Source: Bacteroidales bacterium UBA1237
GTDB lineage: Bacteria; Bacteroidota; Bacteroidia; Bacteroidales; UBA932
DNA: 7,483 nucleotides
Reading direction: 5' to 3'
Assembly (NCBI GenBank): GCA_002308935.1
Contig: DBWN01000139.1
Location: forward strand, 1 to 7,483
The position numbers and the translations under genes are program-made. This document shows, in pieces, positions 5,160 through 7,483 of the stretch (position 1 is its first letter; every line of letters starts with the position of its first letter). Under the pieces are notes generated by a model. That model did no database searches. It worked only from the letters and a program-made list of their open reading frames with translations, and was not told the DNA's origin.

Positions 5160-5954
5160 ATGAAACTCATCATCAGAAACAATCCTTCCGAAGGATCTTT
5201 ATGGGCAGCGCACCATATTGCTGACAGAATCAACAGTAAAAAGAAGCTTTCACCGGAGCCCTTCGTTCTCGGCCTTTGCACCGGCTCCACACCACTGGGC
5301 ACTTATGCTGAACTCATCCGTATGGTGAAAGAAGGGGAGCTTTCTTTCAAGAATGTTATAACTTTCAATATGGACGAATATGTCGGTCTTCCGGTCAATC
5401 ATCCTGAAAGCTACCATTCCTTCATGTACCGTTCCCTGTTCGACCATATCGATATCCCTAGAGAGAACATACATATCCTTGACGGAAATGCTCCTGATCT
5501 GGAAAAAGAGTGTGCTGAATATGAAGATGCCATCGTCAAGGCGGGAGGATTCGACCTGTTCCTGGGCGGAGTGGGTGAAGACGGGCATATCGCTTTCAAT
5601 GAGCCGTTCTCTCCTTTGACTTCACGCACAAGGTGCATAACCCTCACGAGGGATACCCGTGAAGTGAATTCAAGATTCTTTGGAGGTGATCCTGATGCGG
5701 TGCCGGCCAAGGCCCTGACAGTAGGGGTAGCTACCGTAGCGTCTTCTGATGAAGTCGTGATACTCGCCTTTGGATCAAAGAAAGCAAGAGCGATAAAGGA
5801 CGCTGTTGAGGGGCCGGTTTCACATGCATGCACTTTGAGTTGCCTCCAGAACCACAATGATGCTGTCATAGTATGCGATGAGGCTTCTGTGGGCGAACTG
5901 AAGGTGAACAGTTACAGATATTTCAAGGCGATAGAGGAAGCTGAAATGAGATAA
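5160..5954 (+). CDS. nagB: glucosamine-6-phosphate deaminase
   Basis: A cytoplasmic aldose-ketose isomerase/deaminase converting glucosamine-6-phosphate to fructose-6-phosphate and ammonia, the last step of amino-sugar and sialic-acid catabolism. Its 264 residues (E. coli NagB has 266) align nearly without gaps, so numbering is shared: phosphate loop LCTGSTPLGTY (39-49), general base D72 in FNMDEYVGLP, catalytic D141, H143 and E148 in GEDGHIAFNEP, R172 and K208. Cys118, Cys228 and Cys239 are present. Of the residues forming the E. coli GlcNAc-6-P allosteric site, S151, R158 and Y254 are kept, but position 160 is Ile instead of Lys; Trp224 is Cys. The start at 5160 gives an N-terminus (MKLI) matching the family. 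It stands alone, 122 bp after the PspC cluster with no clear terminator between them, behind a structured leader that probably controls it. It is convergent with the TonB-dependent receptor gene. No nagA is adjacent. Confidence 0.97.
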   Translation: MKLIIRNNPSEGSLWAAHHIADRINSKKKLSPEPFVLGLCTGSTPLGTYAELIRMVKEGELSFKNVITFNMDEYVGLPVNHPESYHSFMYRSLFDHIDIPRENIHILDGNAPDLEKECAEYEDAIVKAGGFDLFLGGVGEDGHIAFNEPFSPLTSRTRCITLTRDTREVNSRFFGGDPDAVPAKALTVGVATVASSDEVVILAFGSKKARAIKDAVEGPVSHACTLSCLQNHNDAVIVCDEASVGELKVNSYRYFKAIEEAEMR

Positions 5955-5987
5955 TTCTTTAATACAATACTGACTTATTGACTAACC

Positions 5988-6025
5988 AAAAAAGAGAGCG
6001 GCCGATCCTTCACAGGGGCGGCCGC
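5988..6025 (-). terminator. intrinsic terminator of the TonB-dependent receptor gene
   Basis: On the minus strand a 7-bp G+C-only stem (GCGGCCG, 6025-6019, pairing with CGGCCGC, 6004-5998) has a 14-nt loop that can add a 3-bp CCT/AGG inner helix. It is followed by TCTCTTTTTT (5997-5988). It begins 40 bp past the receptor stop codon. On the plus strand no T-run follows the stem, so it should not efficiently terminate nagB, which has no obvious terminator of its own. Confidence 0.85.
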
Positions 6026-6064
6026 GAATGTTGATATGGATAATTGTTAAGTGAAGTTAATGTT

Positions 6065-7483
6065 CTAAAGATTGATTGCCACTCCACCAAGGAAGGTGAT
6101 TCCCGGCTCAGGGAAACCGAGCATGGTCTCGTAATCCTTGTTGAGCAGATTCTCTCCTCTGACGAAGACTGTAAGGAAGTCGGTGAATCGGTAAGACGCT
6201 CTCGCTTTGAGGTCAACGTAGCTGCTCTTCACACCTTCTTCACCTGTTGACAGCCAGAGGTCTTTAATTCCCATGAGTCCTACGTTGAGTGAGAACCTTC
6301 CCGGTGTCCATGTTCCTGAGAAGTATGCTTTGTGCTCAGGAGCTCCGGTATAGATTGTACCCATCTTCAGGAAACTGTAGTTGGCGTTGAACCTCAGAGA
6401 TCTTGTGGCCTGGAAATCGGCGCTGAACTCCACACCCTTGTTGTTGAATTTCCCGACATTGCGGTTTGCCCTTTTGCCGTCTACGACAGTGACCTCGATT
6501 ATGTTGCTGCCCTCGGTATAGAAGAGGCTGAGTTCCGCATTGAGTCTTCCTTCAAGCATGTGCTGGCTAACAGTGAAGTCGTAACTCCATGCCTTTTCGG
6601 GCTCGAGTTCTTCATTGGCTACAGCATACATGTACAGCTCCCTCAGGTTAGGTGTCCTGAATCCTTTCGAGGCTGAAAGCTTGAGGGATGTGTTTTCTCC
6701 GGGGCGGTAGCTTATACCTGCTTGGGGGATGAGAATGGATCCGTAGAGGCTGTGGTGCTCAAGCCTGAGTCCCGCATCAAGGAAAAGCTTCCCGAGGTTC
6801 TGCTGGATGAGCAGGTATGCGGCTTCTTCATTGAGTTTCTTGTGGTCGGCGTATATCTCGGTTTCAGGATTCCTGTATGCGTTTCCTCCATAAAGCTTGA
6901 CATCCACTCCGGCTGTCAGGGTATTCCCTGTGAAAGGATGGAATGCCTGGAAGGCGTTGAATCCCCCCTGGTAATCCGTGCTGTGGAAAAGGAAAGGCTG
7001 AGGCTTTCCGCCTTCAGCGTATCCGTCATTGATGTCATGCTTTCCCCAGTTGTAGTAGAAATTCACTGCACCGTTGGTGTTATCGTAACTGTTCTCTACG
7101 GACAGCCATGACATCATTCGGAGGATGTCTGCGGTCCCTTCGAACATGGGGCGCTGGACAGTTCCGGGATTCTCGGAATATGCTTTCACGAGATTGACGT
7201 CACCGCTTATCCTCCAAGGTGAAGATATCTGATAAGCAGCCTTCAGCATTCCGCTGGTGGAGTTGAATGCGGAGTTTTCCCTGTGGCCTTTTGTGCGGTC
7301 ATGGTTGAGGTTGGCGGTGAGGGAGAACTTGCCGCTGCTGTACTGGTCGGTGAGATTCGCCCTGAAGGTTCCGTATGACCCTCCCATGAGTTTCGCGGAG
7401 AAGCTGTTCCCCGGACGTTCGGGGCGGCGTGTTATGATGTTGATCGCACCTCCCATCGCATTGGATCCGTAAAGGACTGAGGC
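6065..7483 (-). CDS. TonB-dependent outer-membrane receptor, N-terminus beyond the right edge
   Basis: An outer-membrane beta-barrel transporter driven by TonB/ExbBD. The 472 visible residues run from the window edge (ASVLYGSNAMGGAINIITRR) to TAG at 6067-6065. The opening residues are the end of the plug domain, whose LYGSNAMGGAINII is the classic plug/barrel junction. The rest is barrel with alternating strands rich in Tyr, Phe and Asn. Typical barrel motifs are SASKGFRTPNLRELY and, near the C-terminus, VRGENLLNKDYETMLGFPEPG. The signal peptide, any CarboxypepD-like domain, the TonB box and most of the plug are missing; ATG 7456 is an internal Met. The style is that of single-component receptors for iron complexes, haem or cobalamin (FepA/BtuB/CirA-like), and no SusD-like partner follows it, so a SusC role is less likely, but the ligand cannot be assigned. 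It is convergent with nagB and ends at the terminator at 5988-6025. Confidence 0.93.
   Translation of the reverse strand, partial: ASVLYGSNAMGGAINIITRRPERPGNSFSAKLMGGSYGTFRANLTDQYSSGKFSLTANLNHDRTKGHRENSAFNSTSGMLKAAYQISSPWRISGDVNLVKAYSENPGTVQRPMFEGTADILRMMSWLSVENSYDNTNGAVNFYYNWGKHDINDGYAEGGKPQPFLFHSTDYQGGFNAFQAFHPFTGNTLTAGVDVKLYGGNAYRNPETEIYADHKKLNEEAAYLLIQQNLGKLFLDAGLRLEHHSLYGSILIPQAGISYRPGENTSLKLSASKGFRTPNLRELYMYAVANEELEPEKAWSYDFTVSQHMLEGRLNAELSLFYTEGSNIIEVTVVDGKRANRNVGKFNNKGVEFSADFQATRSLRFNANYSFLKMGTIYTGAPEHKAYFSGTWTPGRFSLNVGLMGIKDLWLSTGEEGVKSSYVDLKARASYRFTDFLTVFVRGENLLNKDYETMLGFPEPGITFLGGVAINL

Noticed and set aside
5152..5163. Three-codon mini-ORF (ATG ACC ATA TGA) overlapping the nagB start, a possible leader peptide.
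   Set aside because: Its ATG is fused to the end of the purine-rich AGGGGA, leaving no spacing for ribosome binding, and a 3-codon frame is easily chance. The ATG at 5160 has the proper spacing and matches the NagB family start.
1331..5954. A single sialic-acid/amino-sugar operon from the sialidase to nagB.
   Set aside because: The intervening genes are a PspC/PadR cluster with its own promoter element, and nagB has a separate structured leader, so a common operon is not supported.
5998..6025. The GC-rich hairpin as a bidirectional terminator also serving nagB.
   Set aside because: The T-run exists only in the minus-strand direction; on the plus strand the stem is followed by GAATGTTGA.
6332..7111. 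Plus-strand open frames antisense to the TonB-dependent receptor (6332-6676 and 6722-7111).
   Set aside because: The minus-strand frame carries the plug/barrel and C-terminal receptor motifs without interruption. The plus-strand translations show no domain.

Overview
The window looks like chromosomal DNA of a Bacteroidales/Bacteroidetes bacterium. The evidence is a good TAnnTTTG-type -7 promoter element, mostly A-rich translation starts without a clear Shine-Dalgarno, a sialidase with the domain order typical of Bacteroides NanH, a PadR/PspC gene set of the kind common in that phylum, and a TonB-dependent receptor. Base composition is moderate (roughly half G+C by eye). I cannot name the genus.

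Layout, left to right. (1) The C-terminal three quarters of a class I (4Fe-4S) fumarate hydratase, cut by the left edge and followed by a textbook intrinsic terminator. (2) A complete secreted GH33 exo-sialidase (NanH type) with five Asp-boxes and all catalytic residues. (3) A compact same-strand cluster: a small PspC-domain membrane protein, a PadR-family repressor and a larger PspC-domain membrane protein. A good Bacteroidetes -7 element precedes it, there is an 11-bp gap then an 8-bp overlap, and the two PspC genes are clearly paralogous. (4) nagB, glucosamine-6-phosphate deaminase, behind a 122-bp leader. That leader holds a cluster of CGCAT/ATGCG repeats and a 17-bp stem-loop whose 3' arm contains the likely ribosome-binding site. 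(5) On the opposite strand and convergent with nagB, the C-terminal part of an outer-membrane TonB-dependent receptor, cut by the right edge, with its own terminator between the two genes.

How they fit together. The sialidase releases sialic acid from host-type glycans. Its catabolism in this group passes through GlcNAc-6-P and glucosamine-6-P, which NagB feeds into glycolysis as fructose-6-P. The two genes therefore suit a glycan-foraging gut or oral lifestyle, although they are separated by the PspC/PadR cluster and are not an operon. Fumarase serves central carbon metabolism (fumarate/malate interconversion, probably on the reductive succinate branch). The PspC-PadR-PspC cluster is best read as a self-regulated membrane or envelope-stress module. 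The receptor imports an unidentified ligand.

Most of the window is ordinary housekeeping and accessory content. The two places that merit a closer look are the structured nagB leader and the PspC pair bracketing a PadR regulator. I saw no CRISPR array, IS element, tRNA, rRNA or phage genes, and no gene-free stretch longer than about 125 bp.
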